Positions 9,083 through 18,952 are shown, counted from the first letter of the stretch. The stretch is 64,000 nucleotides of DNA from Salinisphaera sp. G21_0 (GCF_017744115.1 NZ_JAGHQW010000026.1:1-64000), one strand, 5' to 3'. The notes: generated by a model not told the origin, from the sequence alone. Numbers and translations are program-made.

Positions 9083-9533
9083 TCAGAAAGGTCCAGGGGG
9101 ATTTCTGAGTTGGTGCTCAAGGGCTCTAATGTATAGACACGCCTGTCTTAATATCTGTAGTTTTGTTAATGATTTGCCAGTCCCTCCGGGAATTTTATTT
9201 TTAAGTACCTTGAAGGCGTCGTTAATTCTACTGACACGACGCCTTTCTCTAAGGCTAGCTATTTCGCCTATGCTGATCAATGGCCGCTAGCAATCTTTCT
9301 CTTGTGGTGAGATCGGTATCTTCCCCTGCAGTTGGTGTGAAATAACGGTTTCGGTGATCAACTTGATGAACATCGCACTGTTTGAACGTTGTATCTTTAT
9401 TTGTATGATTAGCAGGATTTATTCCTATAGCGCCAGATGGTTCATCTGGTGGCATCTGATTTGGCTGCATTGGTATTGTATTAATATGCATCTGATTTAT
9501 TACCTTCTTCATTTTGAATAATGAATATAGCAA
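9083..9533 (-). pseudogene. bHLH-domain protein, frameshifted by TAGC duplication
   Basis: Two overlapping minus-strand frames form one broken gene. The first (from a TTG at 9533 with GGGGAG four bases upstream, or the ATG at 9512) ends ...DQHRRNS and a stop. The second continues with RERRRVSRINDAFKVLKNKI, then LTKLQILRQACLYIRALEHQL, a complete basic helix-loop-helix domain like the MyoD/Twist class of animals. At the junction the minus strand reads AATAGCTAGCCTT; removing one TAGC gives AAT AGC CTT and a continuous HRRNSLRERRRV, exactly the expected basic region. The repaired protein would be about 148 residues with the bHLH at about 88-141. The basic-region Glu and Arg that contact an E-box are present. 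Possibly inactivated recently. It is the last gene of the AT-rich island. Confidence 0.75.
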
Positions 9534-9616
9534 AGTACTCCCCAGCCCCCTTTTACGCTCATGTTAATGGCCCTGTCCCGGCTTCGGTAAGTAGAAAGAC
9601 GACACTTTCCGAAAAC

Positions 9617-12600
9617 TTAAGGCGCTGGCATGGTATCTTCAGAAACCTCAAAGTTATCGAAGTACGCTGTACGTGCATGCGCTGTTTTCAGAAATAGGCC
9701 AATACGGCTTCTGTCTACTGCGAAGCCATAAGATGTGAGCTTCTGCATGCCATTACCATCCAACAGGTCATAGAAGAACGTGTACCTGTCAACTCCGGTG
9801 CCATTGCCATTTTCAATCACTTCCATACGCAGTTTGACCTTGCCAGAAGCGTTGGCACTGACGTTAATAAGCGGGTTGTTGGTACCAAGGCCTTGGAGGT
9901 TAATGAGTCCATCACGGCCACTCCAGTAGTCCAGGCCATAGGAAAATACCGGTTGTGCACCATCTTCATCCGCATAGACAGTAAGACCTGCAATTTGACG
10001 ATTTTGTGCGGCGTTCAGTTCGACTTCGGTTTCCACTGCCCAGGACTCAGAGCCGGGTGCTGCAAAATAAGCAATAGGGCCATTGTTACGTGCCTTCCAC
10101 ATATCCGTGTTGCCCGTTGTGGTAATGTCGAGACGATCATTAACCTCATCGATGGTAATAGAAGCCAGTGAGCTATCAGGGATATCCGCAGATAAGCCAG
10201 AGTCGGTGAGCGTAGCGCCTGCAAAAGACGTCGAATAAGTAGTATGAAGCGGTAGCCCCACCGTGTTGCCAATTGAAATGGTGAAGGTCTGTTCAGAAGA
10301 GTAACCATGTTCATCGGTTGCGCTGACAACGAGGCTGTATGAAGGTTTCAGGTCAAAGTCCAAAGCCGCTATTAAGGTCACTTTACCATCAGGGGCAACT
10401 GCGAAGTGACTGAGTCCATCACCACCCACTGCAGAATATAATACCGTTGTGTCTCCATGGTTGGCATCCGTTGCGGTGAGCGTCGTAACGACCGTGTTGA
10501 CCGCTGTATCTTCCAATACGAGAAAAGCATTGCTGGTGAATTTCGGGGCTTGCTCAACCTGGTAATTCAAGTCGAAGAACGTTTCCTGACCCCGGTCGTC
10601 GACAACCTTGAGGTTTATGGTCTGCGCATCAGCATTCGTTACCCCCTCATTAGAGTAAACCTGGCCGCTACCATGGACGTTCAAACCCGCGGAAAAGGCA
10701 CCACCCCATGGCCCATAAGTACCAGTAGCCGTATCTTTATGGAAGACGAGGAGTTCACCTCCCTCAGGATCACTGTAGTATTGGCTCAGATCAAAAGGTC
10801 CAAATGGTTTACTTCCTTCAATGGTACCAAGGTTAATGGTTGGCTGAGTGACCACCGGAGCCTGGTTGGTATGAGCCACGTAGCCAGAAGCCACTTTTCG
10901 AAAGCTGGAGGTATCCCCCCGGATACGACTGGCGTCGGCCATGACGGCATCCACTCGCCAGAAAATCTGGTCGGTGTCGTTAACCGTCTGTACAACTTCA
11001 GTAGGGCTGCCTTTCCAGGCTGCTGTTAAGCCACTGTCCGGGTTATCAACATCCGTTTTGTTTGAACTGACAAAGAGTTCGTAGCCTGCAGCACCGCGCA
11101 CGCCTGTCCAGTCAAATTGGACATCTCCCGCAGCAACAATACCGTTATAAGCAGGAGCAATCGGGACCGGTTTAGTCCGTTGATAATTGGCAGCAACCTG
11201 ATTGTCATTCAGGGCATAGTTAAAGCTTTGAATCTCATCAATGAGCCCGTTAAAGCCCTTGCCAAAAGTCAGACTGTTAAAGTTATAGGCATAGCCCACG
11301 TGGGGTGCAGAATCGACCAGTTGACCATCGAAGAAGAGTTTGTTGATACCGCCATATTCATGGACCATGGTTACCTGATGCCAGGTTCCTGTTGCAATGC
11401 CTACAGTCCCTTCATTGGTGTATTTGGCGTCGATCTCATTCCACTCTATGGCACCGGCTAATTGTGAAGATGGCCAGTGCATTTTTATGCCTGTGCCATG
11501 GTTGACGATATCAATGTTGAGTGACTCTTTATCATAAGCACCGTGGAGTAAATTAACGTTAGAACTGATCGCCTGGGCGGAATTAAACCAAAAAGAGAGT
11601 GTCATGCTGTGATGGCGTGCAGAGGGTATTACATCATTGCCGATCACCAGGCCATGGGTGTCGATAGATGTGTCGTACGCCTTGCCACTGACACCACCGG
11701 AAACGACAGCTGCCTCATTGACTGCCACTTTCGCGCCACCAGAACACATTGTTTGTGATTGACCTGAAACAACATGATCGAAGTCGATTAAACCATCGAC
11801 GTGTGGTATTCGCTTAAAGAAATTAAATTTCCGGGTCGTGGTATAACCACCGGTTTCCTTGATATAAATATGAGCGACTGACTGACCTTCATCGAGGTTC
11901 ACTGCGGCAGTATTAGCTGTAGCAGTGACAGTGATTGTTTCACCTGCTGCCAGTGAGGCAGATGTCCTGTCAAGGCTTAACCACGGACTGTCTGTTTGAA
12001 TTGCCAGAGTCTGACTTACATCTGTGTTGTTGGTAATGTCGTACTCTTGATATGGTAACTTGGCATTACCATCCCAGTCATAGACGACTTCCTGAGTCGG
12101 GCGGGCGATGATCGGGTAAGTTGGCTTCATCGCCTGTGGCATCACCTTGATGGACGGATCGCCATTGAGTGTCCAGACAATATCACTTCCTGTGATACTA
12201 CGATGCCCATCACACATTCTCTGCCAGTGTGCCAGTCCCATGGGCTCACCTTTGGTGAAAATATCGAAGCGGCTGTGACGGTAGAACGGTTCACCAAAAC
12301 CATTATTTTTGCCCAGTGACCCCACCGGGCGTGTCCCTCCCATGACACCAATGGAACCATAACGTAACTGGGAGGCACAAAGGTTATTGTCGTAACCAAC
12401 TTCACAGGCTTCACAGGAGCCGATCTCAGATAAGTACGGGCGGACATTGTTACCATGGTTGCGTGAGAAATCGACACTGAGACCACCTTGTGTCCAAGTG
12501 GGTGTACCATGGCCACCCGTACGGATATAGCCAATATCGTAGTTGGTCAGGAAGTAGTCATTCTGCCACTGTTCGAAATCTGTCGGGACGTGGCCATCGC

Positions 12601-13972
12601 CAACACCTCCGCGAACTCGATACTCAACACCTGCATATTCGTAGACAGCTGCATTGATATTCCAGGTTGTACCGTTGATATCCGGTCTGTAGCGCCAGGT
12701 GGTATCTGCCTCGTTTTCGTAATCGATAAACTTCTGCAAGATCGCGTCCACATCACTGTATTTACCAAATTGACTGCCTTCACCCGCCACCTGGATACGA
12801 CCAACGAGTACACTCCACTGCCCTGAATGCCCTTTACCCCAATCGCCATTACTGTAGAGAACGCCATCGCCATCGGCATCAATCGTTTCATTCACCAGGT
12901 CCACGTAGTAATGGTCAGTAGCCGCTACCCCATAGGTATATTCGTGCCAATCTGTGACTTTACCCGCATCGACGTTGGCCTGGCGTTCAAAGCGTGAGAT
13001 ACCGCCTTTGGCAATGGCCATCGGCACATCGCCCTGGTAAATATCGGGATCACCGACCATAAGGACATAAAGAATATCCTTGTTCTGATAGTTATTACGC
13101 AGCCAGGTACGTATGTTATCCGCAGCATAGACACCATGACCGCCACCGTGATCTTTTTCTGTGACAACATATACGGTAAAGCCGAGGGCTTCCTTATGAG
13201 CGATAAAGTCATTTAGCTTTGTCAGATTTTTTCTAAGCTTCTCGGTGGTTACAATTGCATAGCCTTTACGGTTAAGACGGGCATCATCCACATCTTTCAT
13301 TGGCGATGGCGTGTCGAAGTTACCATTGCCGGTATACCATTGGGCTCCGAGAATTAAAGGGGGTCTCTTCGTCTCCCATGTCTGGCCAAGGGGATTCCAC
13401 CAACGCTGGATGGTAACTGGAGTCAAGACGATACGATAGACTTCCATCAAGCTGTCATTGTAGTCGTCCAAACCTTTTAAAAATGCTGTGTGCTCTCCTT
13501 CGCCAGGCGTAGCTGTGCCTAATTTGATACTTGTTAAATCACCACTTGTCTGGGCCAGAGTAAATTGAAGCGTTTCCGGGCCGATTTGTAACTGAACGCT
13601 CTTGCCAGCAGAGCTGGCAGGGACATTTCTGAGCAAGAGGTTCACATCGTAAGAGATGTTCTCCAGGCCTTTGATTGTCCATTCTGCTTGAGAGCCAGCA
13701 GAACTTCCGCTGAACAATAAGTACTTGGCGTTTTCCTGCCAGGTGATACCTGCCCCCAGTTTGGCGTCCCAGCCGCGCAGGGTTACCACACCCGCGGCGT
13801 TTGGTTGAGGATTGCCTTTGGGAATCTCTGCAAAAGTGAGCGGCAGGAATAGTAGAGATATCAATAGAACCAGCCAGACCTGTTGTTTAGCCTTTGTTTT
13901 TCGCTGGCTGGTAGCAGGGTCCCGGTAAGTTTCGAAAGCCGGGGTCACGAAAGCTGGGGGCAGGTCTTTCAT
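9617..13972 (-). CDS. Secreted gingipain-like C25 protease with LamG domain
   Basis: A very large protein, 1451 residues from the ATG at 13972 (1481 from 14062). From the shorter start, residues about 28-49 form a signal peptide (Lys-rich, then WLVLLISLLFLPLTFAE). Residues about 210-610 are a caspase-fold C25 (gingipain-type) cysteine protease: a YAIVTTEKL strand, VLMVGDPD, the catalytic His488 in RTGGHGTP and Cys520 in EIGSCEAC, 32 residues apart as in the family. A beta-sandwich follows, then a LamG/concanavalin-like domain (about 755-930), a fibronectin-III-like segment (940-1010) and cadherin-like repeats ending in a second jelly-roll. No type IX secretion tail is recognised. It probably degrades extracellular host or matrix proteins. 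Base composition is close to the core genome, unlike the adjacent island. Confidence 0.85.
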   Translation of the reverse strand: MKDLPPAFVTPAFETYRDPATSQRKTKAKQQVWLVLLISLLFLPLTFAEIPKGNPQPNAAGVVTLRGWDAKLGAGITWQENAKYLLFSGSSAGSQAEWTIKGLENISYDVNLLLRNVPASSAGKSVQLQIGPETLQFTLAQTSGDLTSIKLGTATPGEGEHTAFLKGLDDYNDSLMEVYRIVLTPVTIQRWWNPLGQTWETKRPPLILGAQWYTGNGNFDTPSPMKDVDDARLNRKGYAIVTTEKLRKNLTKLNDFIAHKEALGFTVYVVTEKDHGGGHGVYAADNIRTWLRNNYQNKDILYVLMVGDPDIYQGDVPMAIAKGGISRFERQANVDAGKVTDWHEYTYGVAATDHYYVDLVNETIDADGDGVLYSNGDWGKGHSGQWSVLVGRIQVAGEGSQFGKYSDVDAILQKFIDYENEADTTWRYRPDINGTTWNINAAVYEYAGVEYRVRGGVGDGHVPTDFEQWQNDYFLTNYDIGYIRTGGHGTPTWTQGGLSVDFSRNHGNNVRPYLSEIGSCEACEVGYDNNLCASQLRYGSIGVMGGTRPVGSLGKNNGFGEPFYRHSRFDIFTKGEPMGLAHWQRMCDGHRSITGSDIVWTLNGDPSIKVMPQAMKPTYPIIARPTQEVVYDWDGNAKLPYQEYDITNNTDVSQTLAIQTDSPWLSLDRTSASLAAGETITVTATANTAAVNLDEGQSVAHIYIKETGGYTTTRKFNFFKRIPHVDGLIDFDHVVSGQSQTMCSGGAKVAVNEAAVVSGGVSGKAYDTSIDTHGLVIGNDVIPSARHHSMTLSFWFNSAQAISSNVNLLHGAYDKESLNIDIVNHGTGIKMHWPSSQLAGAIEWNEIDAKYTNEGTVGIATGTWHQVTMVHEYGGINKLFFDGQLVDSAPHVGYAYNFNSLTFGKGFNGLIDEIQSFNYALNDNQVAANYQRTKPVPIAPAYNGIVAAGDVQFDWTGVRGAAGYELFVSSNKTDVDNPDSGLTAAWKGSPTEVVQTVNDTDQIFWRVDAVMADASRIRGDTSSFRKVASGYVAHTNQAPVVTQPTINLGTIEGSKPFGPFDLSQYYSDPEGGELLVFHKDTATGTYGPWGGAFSAGLNVHGSGQVYSNEGVTNADAQTINLKVVDDRGQETFFDLNYQVEQAPKFTSNAFLVLEDTAVNTVVTTLTATDANHGDTTVLYSAVGGDGLSHFAVAPDGKVTLIAALDFDLKPSYSLVVSATDEHGYSSEQTFTISIGNTVGLPLHTTYSTSFAGATLTDSGLSADIPDSSLASITIDEVNDRLDITTTGNTDMWKARNNGPIAYFAAPGSESWAVETEVELNAAQNRQIAGLTVYADEDGAQPVFSYGLDYWSGRDGLINLQGLGTNNPLINVSANASGKVKLRMEVIENGNGTGVDRYTFFYDLLDGNGMQKLTSYGFAVDRSRIGLFLKTAHARTAYFDNFEVSEDTMPAP

Positions 13973-14154
13973 GGTTAACAACTCTGGTCGTTTACGGTGA
14001 TAAGAGAAAAAGGCGGCAAAAAGCGTAGGCGGGAAACGGTGGCAGGTCTTTGCATAAAGCAAAATTCAAGTCCTGCCTCAGAAACGTTCTTAGTATAACA
14101 AACAGAATCACCCTCTGTTTGAATGATTAGGCTAAAAAGGGTGTTCCGGAATTT

Positions 14155-14193
14155 CAGCTGCGCCCGGAAGCAGTCATACTCCGGGCGCAGCTG
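14155..14193 (-). terminator. Hairpin downstream of sthA
   Basis: CAGCTGCGCCCGGA and its exact inverted copy form a 14-bp stem with an 11-base loop, 25 bases after the sthA stop. It lacks an immediate T run, so it could stop transcription weakly or protect the 3' end. Confidence 0.5.
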
Positions 14194-14217
14194 AGATGAT
14201 AAGCCGATTAAACAGGA

Positions 14218-15612
14218 TTAAAACAATCGGTTCAGCCCATCCAAAGCAGCAACACGGTAAGCTTCAGCCATCGTCGGATAGTTAAATGTGGTATTCAGGA
14301 AGTAACGAAGTGAATTGGCCTTACCCTCCTGACGCATCACCGCCTGACCGATATGGATAATCTCCGAAGCCTGGTCACCAAAACAGTGAATGCCCAACAC
14401 TTCCAGGGTATCCCGATGGAAAAGGATCTTCAGCATGCCAACTACCTCGCCAGTGATTTGAGCCCTGGCCAGTCTGGAGAAAAACGCCTTGCCCACTTCA
14501 TAGGGAATGGCATCTGCCGTCAGTTCTTCTTCCGTACAACCCACAGAGCTGATTTCCGGGATGGTGTAGATTCCCGTGGGCACTTCATTGACAAAGTGCC
14601 AGTCCTCACTGTTACAAAGGTGTGCTGAAGCTGAGCGGCCCTGGTCATAAGCGGCACTGGCCAGACTGGGCCAGCCAATGACGTCACCCGCCGCATAAAT
14701 ATGGGGTAATGAGGTCTGATAGCTTTCATTAACACTTAACTGCCCACGACCATCGGGCTTAAGGCCGATCATTTCCAGCCCCATTGCCTGGGTATTGCCT
14801 GTCCGGCCATTGGCCCAGAGCAACATGTCGGCCTTGAGTTTCTTACCCGACTTGAGGTGCAGCACCACGCAATCATCCATGGTCTCAAGTTTCTGGAACT
14901 CTTCATTATGGCGAATAATGACGTTCATTTTGCGCAGCTGATAGCTCAGGGCATCGGAAATCTCTTTATCAAGAAACGACAGCAGCCGCTCACGGGTATC
15001 AATCAAATCCACCAGCACGCCCAGACCAGAGAATATCGAGGCATATTCAGAGCCGATAACACCGGCACCGTAGATGATCATGCGTCGTGGCGTAGAGGAC
15101 AGCTCCAGAATGGAATCACTATCAAAAACCCTGGGATGGTGAAAGTCGACACCGGGTGGATGGTAGGGACGGGAACCGGTGGCAATCAGAAAGTTGGACC
15201 CGAACAGACGTTCCGTATTCCCGCTGGGCTCAGTCACCTCCAGGGTGTGCTCATCAATAAAGACACCACGGCCAAAGTAGAGATCAATGCGATTCCGGGC
15301 ATAGTACATGGTCCGGGACTGCACCTGCTTCTGAATCACCGATTCCGCCCTTTTCAATACTTTGGGAAAGCTGAACCAGCGGGGATCACCAATCTCACGA
15401 AACATGGAGTTGGTATTGAAATCCATGATCTGTTTGACAGAGTGGCGCAGAGCCTTGGATGGAATCGTACCCAGGTGAGTACAGCTGCCACCGACAAAGT
15501 TAAACTGCTCAACGACAGCGACCTTTTTACCAAGCTTGACGGCATTCATGGCCGCCCCCTCACCCGCAGGCCCCGACCCAAGGATGACCAAATCGTATTT
15601 ACTGACACCCAT
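14218..15612 (-). CDS. sthA: Soluble pyridine nucleotide transhydrogenase
   Basis: A 464-residue cytoplasmic flavoprotein that exchanges reducing power between NADH and NADPH. It has the N-terminal FAD motif [12 protein letters not shown] and the central NAD(P) motif [14 protein letters not shown]. The region [16 protein letters not shown] has only one Cys where lipoamide dehydrogenases have two, which is the SthA signature. The C-terminal dimerisation domain ends [21 protein letters not shown]. It lies downstream of nqrM and apbE on the same strand, the order seen in Pseudomonas and relatives, which links it to the Na+-NQR and NADH supply. Confidence 0.95.
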   Translation of the reverse strand: MGVSKYDLVILGSGPAGEGAAMNAVKLGKKVAVVEQFNFVGGSCTHLGTIPSKALRHSVKQIMDFNTNSMFREIGDPRWFSFPKVLKRAESVIQKQVQSRTMYYARNRIDLYFGRGVFIDEHTLEVTEPSGNTERLFGSNFLIATGSRPYHPPGVDFHHPRVFDSDSILELSSTPRRMIIYGAGVIGSEYASIFSGLGVLVDLIDTRERLLSFLDKEISDALSYQLRKMNVIIRHNEEFQKLETMDDCVVLHLKSGKKLKADMLLWANGRTGNTQAMGLEMIGLKPDGRGQLSVNESYQTSLPHIYAAGDVIGWPSLASAAYDQGRSASAHLCNSEDWHFVNEVPTGIYTIPEISSVGCTEEELTADAIPYEVGKAFFSRLARAQITGEVVGMLKILFHRDTLEVLGIHCFGDQASEIIHIGQAVMRQEGKANSLRYFLNTTFNYPTMAEAYRVAALDGLNRLF

Positions 15613-15751
15613 TTATTCGATTCCCCCGGTTCCAACACATTATCCGTTTATTCTTATTTACAGCTTATACTTTGAGTGTCCAAAAAGCTTTACACCAGGA
15701 GGCTGTCACTGGTGTCTACAACCAATAAAAAACAAACGTAACCAGAAACGA

Positions 15752-15985
15752 TTACGCCTTTTTACTCTGATTTGCAGCCGTCGCGTCATAAAACAGGTCA
15801 TCATTCACCTCGGAAAGAGGATCTGTTTTGTCTCCACCGCCACAAATAACACAGCTGTCCTTCAGGCCAAGATTACTAAGGCCACCACAGGAGCCTTTAA
15901 TCGGCTTATTGGCAAAAATTACACCCACCGCCATAGCCGCAATGAGTACCAGAAAAGTACAAAATGTAATCAGCATAATGGTCAT
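15752..15985 (-). CDS. nqrM: Na+-NQR maturation protein NqrM
   Basis: A 77-residue protein with one N-terminal membrane helix ([21 protein letters not shown]) and a short Cys-rich cytoplasmic motif (GSCGGL ... DSCVICGGG). These Cys residues are thought to carry the iron used to build the Fe centre of the NqrD/NqrE subunits. The start at 15985 is chosen because GGAGGA sits about 7 bases before it; the earlier ATG at 16000 would place that sequence inside the coding region. It lies between apbE and sthA, as in other gammaproteobacteria, but the nqr structural genes are not in the window. Confidence 0.9.
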   Translation of the reverse strand: MTIMLITFCTFLVLIAAMAVGVIFANKPIKGSCGGLSNLGLKDSCVICGGGDKTDPLSEVNDDLFYDATAANQSKKA

Positions 15986-16072
15986 GACTGATTCCTCCAT
16001 TATTTACCATGAAATGGTTCAGGTGATACACGGAACCTGTTTATTGCAGCGCTATTTCCCGCTCAAGGTTGT

Positions 16073-17194
16073 TCATGGCTGTTGAACCAGGTAAGGCTTA
16101 AAGGCCTCACTGGTTACCGTTGCAAATCCTTCATCCGTATAATAGGCAAAACGTGCCGCAATACCTAGCCTGTTCGCCAGTTCCAGTCCTTTCTCATCCC
16201 CCAGCACCATAAACATGGTGGCCAGGGCATCGGCCCGGGCCGAGGTATCGGCAATGACAGCCACTTCCGCTACCCGCTTGGCTTCAGGCCAGCCGGTAAC
16301 AGGATTAATGGTATGTGAGTAACGTTTGCCATCGACTTCAAAAAAATTCAGATAATCACCAGAGGTTGCCAGCGCCTTGTCCAGAGGCTCAACCAATGCT
16401 GACACGCCGTTTTTTCCCATTTCAGGACCGATCACCGCCAATCGCCAGGGGTTGCCATTAGGCTTGACCCCATGAACCAGCACTTCGCCACCAACCTCTA
16501 CCATAAAGTCCTCAATACCCTGAGCCCTGAGAGCCGCCGCCGCCTGATCAACACCATAGCCCTTGGCGATGGAACTCAGATCAACAAACAACGCCTTTTC
16601 CCGGGTCAGGGTTGAACCTTCAGGGTCCGCTTTCAGACTTTGATAACCAACGTTGGCCAGAGCTTCCTGAATAGCCGTTGCCTCGGGAATATGGCCCGGA
16701 TACTGGTCCTCTATCCATTTGACAAATTCCGGAGCATTGGCCAGCGGGTGGGAGTCACTATCATCCTGACTGTCGTTGACGGCAACCCATTGTGTCGGGC
16801 CAAAGCCCCACAGGTTCACCAGGGGACCTACGGTAATATCGTAGGCTCCATCCGAAAGATCAGAAATCTCCCTGGCTTGCTGAACCAGCTGAACAATATC
16901 ACCGGACAGTTTAAATGGCTCCCCTACCGGGGCACGGTTAAACTGCATCAGCTCGGAGTCAGGCTTATAGGTTGACATCCGTTGATCCACATCAGCCAGG
17001 GCATCCTGAACTACAGCGGACACATCCTTTACCGGATGACTGAACAGAGTCGCTACATAACTGACGCTATAGGTCGTTCCCATAACCTGCCCCTGAAAGC
17101 TATTCAGCCTGGGCCGCGTACTCAACACCAGAAATAACGCCACCAGCACAATGATGGCAGGTATCAATGATCGCTTCAGAGATCGGAAAAGCAA
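16073..17194 (-). CDS. apbE: FAD:protein FMN transferase
   Basis: Flavin transferase that attaches FMN covalently to threonines of NqrB and NqrC in the Na+-NQR. The protein is 373 residues from a TTG at 17194, preceded by CAGGAG with six bases of spacing; an earlier TTG at 17233 lacks such a site. A membrane anchor (LIPAIIVLVALFLVLS) precedes the ApbE domain, which shows GTTYSVSYVA, STYKPDSELMQFN, SDGAYDITVGPLVNLWGFG and a SGDYLNFFEVDGKRYSH-type motif. It starts the apbE-nqrM-sthA group. Upstream, where nqrF normally lies, a transposase fragment is found. Confidence 0.93.
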   Translation of the reverse strand: MLFRSLKRSLIPAIIVLVALFLVLSTRPRLNSFQGQVMGTTYSVSYVATLFSHPVKDVSAVVQDALADVDQRMSTYKPDSELMQFNRAPVGEPFKLSGDIVQLVQQAREISDLSDGAYDITVGPLVNLWGFGPTQWVAVNDSQDDSDSHPLANAPEFVKWIEDQYPGHIPEATAIQEALANVGYQSLKADPEGSTLTREKALFVDLSSIAKGYGVDQAAAALRAQGIEDFMVEVGGEVLVHGVKPNGNPWRLAVIGPEMGKNGVSALVEPLDKALATSGDYLNFFEVDGKRYSHTINPVTGWPEAKRVAEVAVIADTSARADALATMFMVLGDEKGLELANRLGIAARFAYYTDEGFATVTSEAFKPYLVQQP

Positions 17195-17539
17195 GTGGAG
17201 CTCCTGATAGTGGTTCAATGGGGCGTGGGTCAATCTCAGGTAGTTCTCTTAACACAGTGCGGGCAAGGATAACTACCTTATGTCGGTGCGCTGGAAAAGA
17301 TGCTCTGAGAAAGCTCCCGGCTATAATTCTGGCCGGATTCTAGCACCTGCCCGTGGGATAATCATCAGGGATTAAACGGAACGATTCAGGCAGTTACCCA
17401 GGAGCCTGTCGGACCAGCAATTCCCGATGAATCCTGAAGCATTACAGCCACGGGAGATACAGAAGAGGTAAAAAAATCATGCCCGCACAATTCTTCGACT
17501 AAAATCTTATGTTATTCAATCATTGTCGTCGGGTCAGTC
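17195..17539. other. Intergenic region upstream of apbE
   Basis: About 345 bases without an ORF or recognisable RNA. It separates apbE from a transposase remnant and should contain the apbE promoter; no convincing -35/-10 pair was found. Confidence 0.4.
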
Positions 17540-18046
17540 ATGGGTACGGCTATCCAGAAAAATGTCAGGCAATTCAGTGCTTCTTACTTGATAAAAAAGG
17601 TATCAGAATGCTTCGACAGCATTCCAGATCATCGTCCAAACAAATGCGTGTTCCCCTTTCCTAATTTCCTGAAATCTGCTTTTGCGATGATGCATCAAAA
17701 GTTCGATTCACTATTAGGATTCGATGAAGAGGGGCTTGATGAAATTTGCTGTCATAATCTTGAAAAGCTCTATCACGTCAAAGATGGCAGAGTCCCCTCC
17801 GACACCAGAATGAGAGAGGTTGTTGACCCGGTTAATCCACTTGGGTTGAAGACGCCGTTTAAAGAATTGTTTTCTGTCGTTCAGCGCAATGGTGCCCTTC
17901 AAGCTTATGCATTCCAATGCGGCAAATTGAAAGATCTTTATCTGCTTCCTATTGATGGTACTGGTCTCTTCTATTCGGGTACCTGCCGCTGTGATGACTG
18001 CTGCATTAAGAAATCAGAGAAATCAGTGTCAGATCTTGAATCTTGA
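17540..18046 (+). pseudogene. Truncated DDE transposase, N-terminal part
   Basis: A 168-residue frame that matches the N-terminal part of a DDE transposase. It has FDSIPDHRPNK, then HNLEKLYHVKDGRVPSDTRMRE, a pattern of the amino-terminal domain, and then PIDGTGLFYSGTCRCDDCC, where the Asp begins the catalytic core and is followed by the Cys cluster of this family. The frame stops shortly after, so two of the three catalytic acids are missing. It cannot transpose itself. It sits at the break between apbE and whatever once stood upstream of it. Confidence 0.7.
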
Positions 18047-18115
18047 ATTTCCTTCCAGCATCGCCGCCCCATCAACCACCTGAGAAAGAAGCATTCCTCT
18101 CCCGCAGGCTGCTTT

Positions 18116-18445
18116 CTATAACTCATCAAGCAACTCATTTAAACGTGCTGGTATATCCATACTGCTGTGCAAAATAGACAGGACGTATAAAACTTCCGAT
18201 TGTGCACCATCGGAGGATTTGACAAATACGTAGTGCTTCTTATAACGCAAAAAACTGACTCCACTAATGATGCTCTCCGGTAGCACTTTCAGTAGAGCGT
18301 AGTGTCTGGCGACGCTGGTTAAATATTGGTGCAGTCCATCAATGTAAAGATCGGCCTGTTTTTCTCCCCAATGTTTGTAGGTAAAGAGCCAGATTTCTTC
18401 CTGCTGAGCAATGGCTACCGGGTGAAAACGGTAGAGTTCGCTCAC
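18116..18445 (-). CDS. ParE/RelE-superfamily toxin
   Basis: A 109-residue protein with the compact fold of ParE-type toxins: a helix-helix start (YRFHPVAIAQQEEIWLFTYKHWGEKQADLYIDGL is the typical spacing), then basic beta strands ending in HYVFVKSSDGAQSEVLYVLSILHSSMDIPARL. The His/Ser segment near the C-terminus is typical. Its start overlaps the stop of the upstream antitoxin gene by four bases, so the pair is translated together. ParE toxins poison DNA gyrase and RelE toxins cut mRNA; which applies here is not clear from sequence. Confidence 0.8.
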   Translation of the reverse strand: MSELYRFHPVAIAQQEEIWLFTYKHWGEKQADLYIDGLHQYLTSVARHYALLKVLPESIISGVSFLRYKKHYVFVKSSDGAQSEVLYVLSILHSSMDIPARLNELLDEL

Positions 18446-18708
18446 TCATCACCTCCGGAATTGTTCAGCCTCTTTCTGGCTCTTGCCTTGATGTCATCAG
18501 CGTTGAGTGATTGAAACTCGTCTTCCGGTGTATTCAAGATGGGCTCCAGATGCCCTTTTAACCATTTGGCCGACTGCTCTTGCTGGCGTTTGTCGTTGCG
18601 GATCAAGTCCCTCAGATAGTCGCTGGCGCTTGAGTATTCGCCTTGTTTAACCTGCTGGGCAACCCAGTCTCTGAGCTGGTCGGGTAATGAAATATTGAGT
18701 GTGGCCAT
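18442..18708 (-). CDS. ParD/CopG-type antitoxin
   Basis: An 88-residue protein from ATG 18708 (MATLNISLPDQLRDWV), a ribbon-helix-helix start typical of ParD. A longer frame begins at 18726, but an AGGAGACAAT sequence lies just before 18708. The middle has the VKQGEYSSASDYLRDLIR motif of the family, and the C-terminus, acidic then basic, would wrap the toxin. It is the first gene of the pair and probably represses its own promoter. The module is near a transposase fragment, which fits a mobile or stabilising element. Confidence 0.85.
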   Translation of the reverse strand: MATLNISLPDQLRDWVAQQVKQGEYSSASDYLRDLIRNDKRQQEQSAKWLKGHLEPILNTPEDEFQSLNADDIKARARKRLNNSGGDE

Positions 18709-18727
18709 AATTGTCTCCTTTATCATA

Positions 18728-18952
18728 TTATGCTTGAATATTAGCAGATATTGGCAAGATTTGGCATTTTGGCAGGAGAGGGCCTACACGCCACTTTTTA
18801 CCATTCCCATCAACCGCCCAAAGGTACCTGGTGCCTGAATACTCAGCAGCATCCACCAGCGACTGAATATCTGCCCGGTGTCTGGCTCGCTTCTCGGTAA
18901 GGCCGAAAATCTCGGAAAACTCCGGAGGCAGTTCTGGCGCTCCTGCTCCCAT
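18728..18952 (-). pseudogene. Degraded ORF, possibly phage-derived
   Basis: A 74-residue frame with ELPPEFSEIFGLTEKRARH, then DIQSLVDAAEYSGTRYLW and AVDGNGKKWRVG. Upstream in the same frame, after two stops, the translation continues with QPTEEYILETYGEG, so the frame looks like the end of a longer decayed gene. The pattern faintly recalls the C-terminus of Mu-like phage portal proteins (DUF935). This is a weak impression only. Confidence 0.25.
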
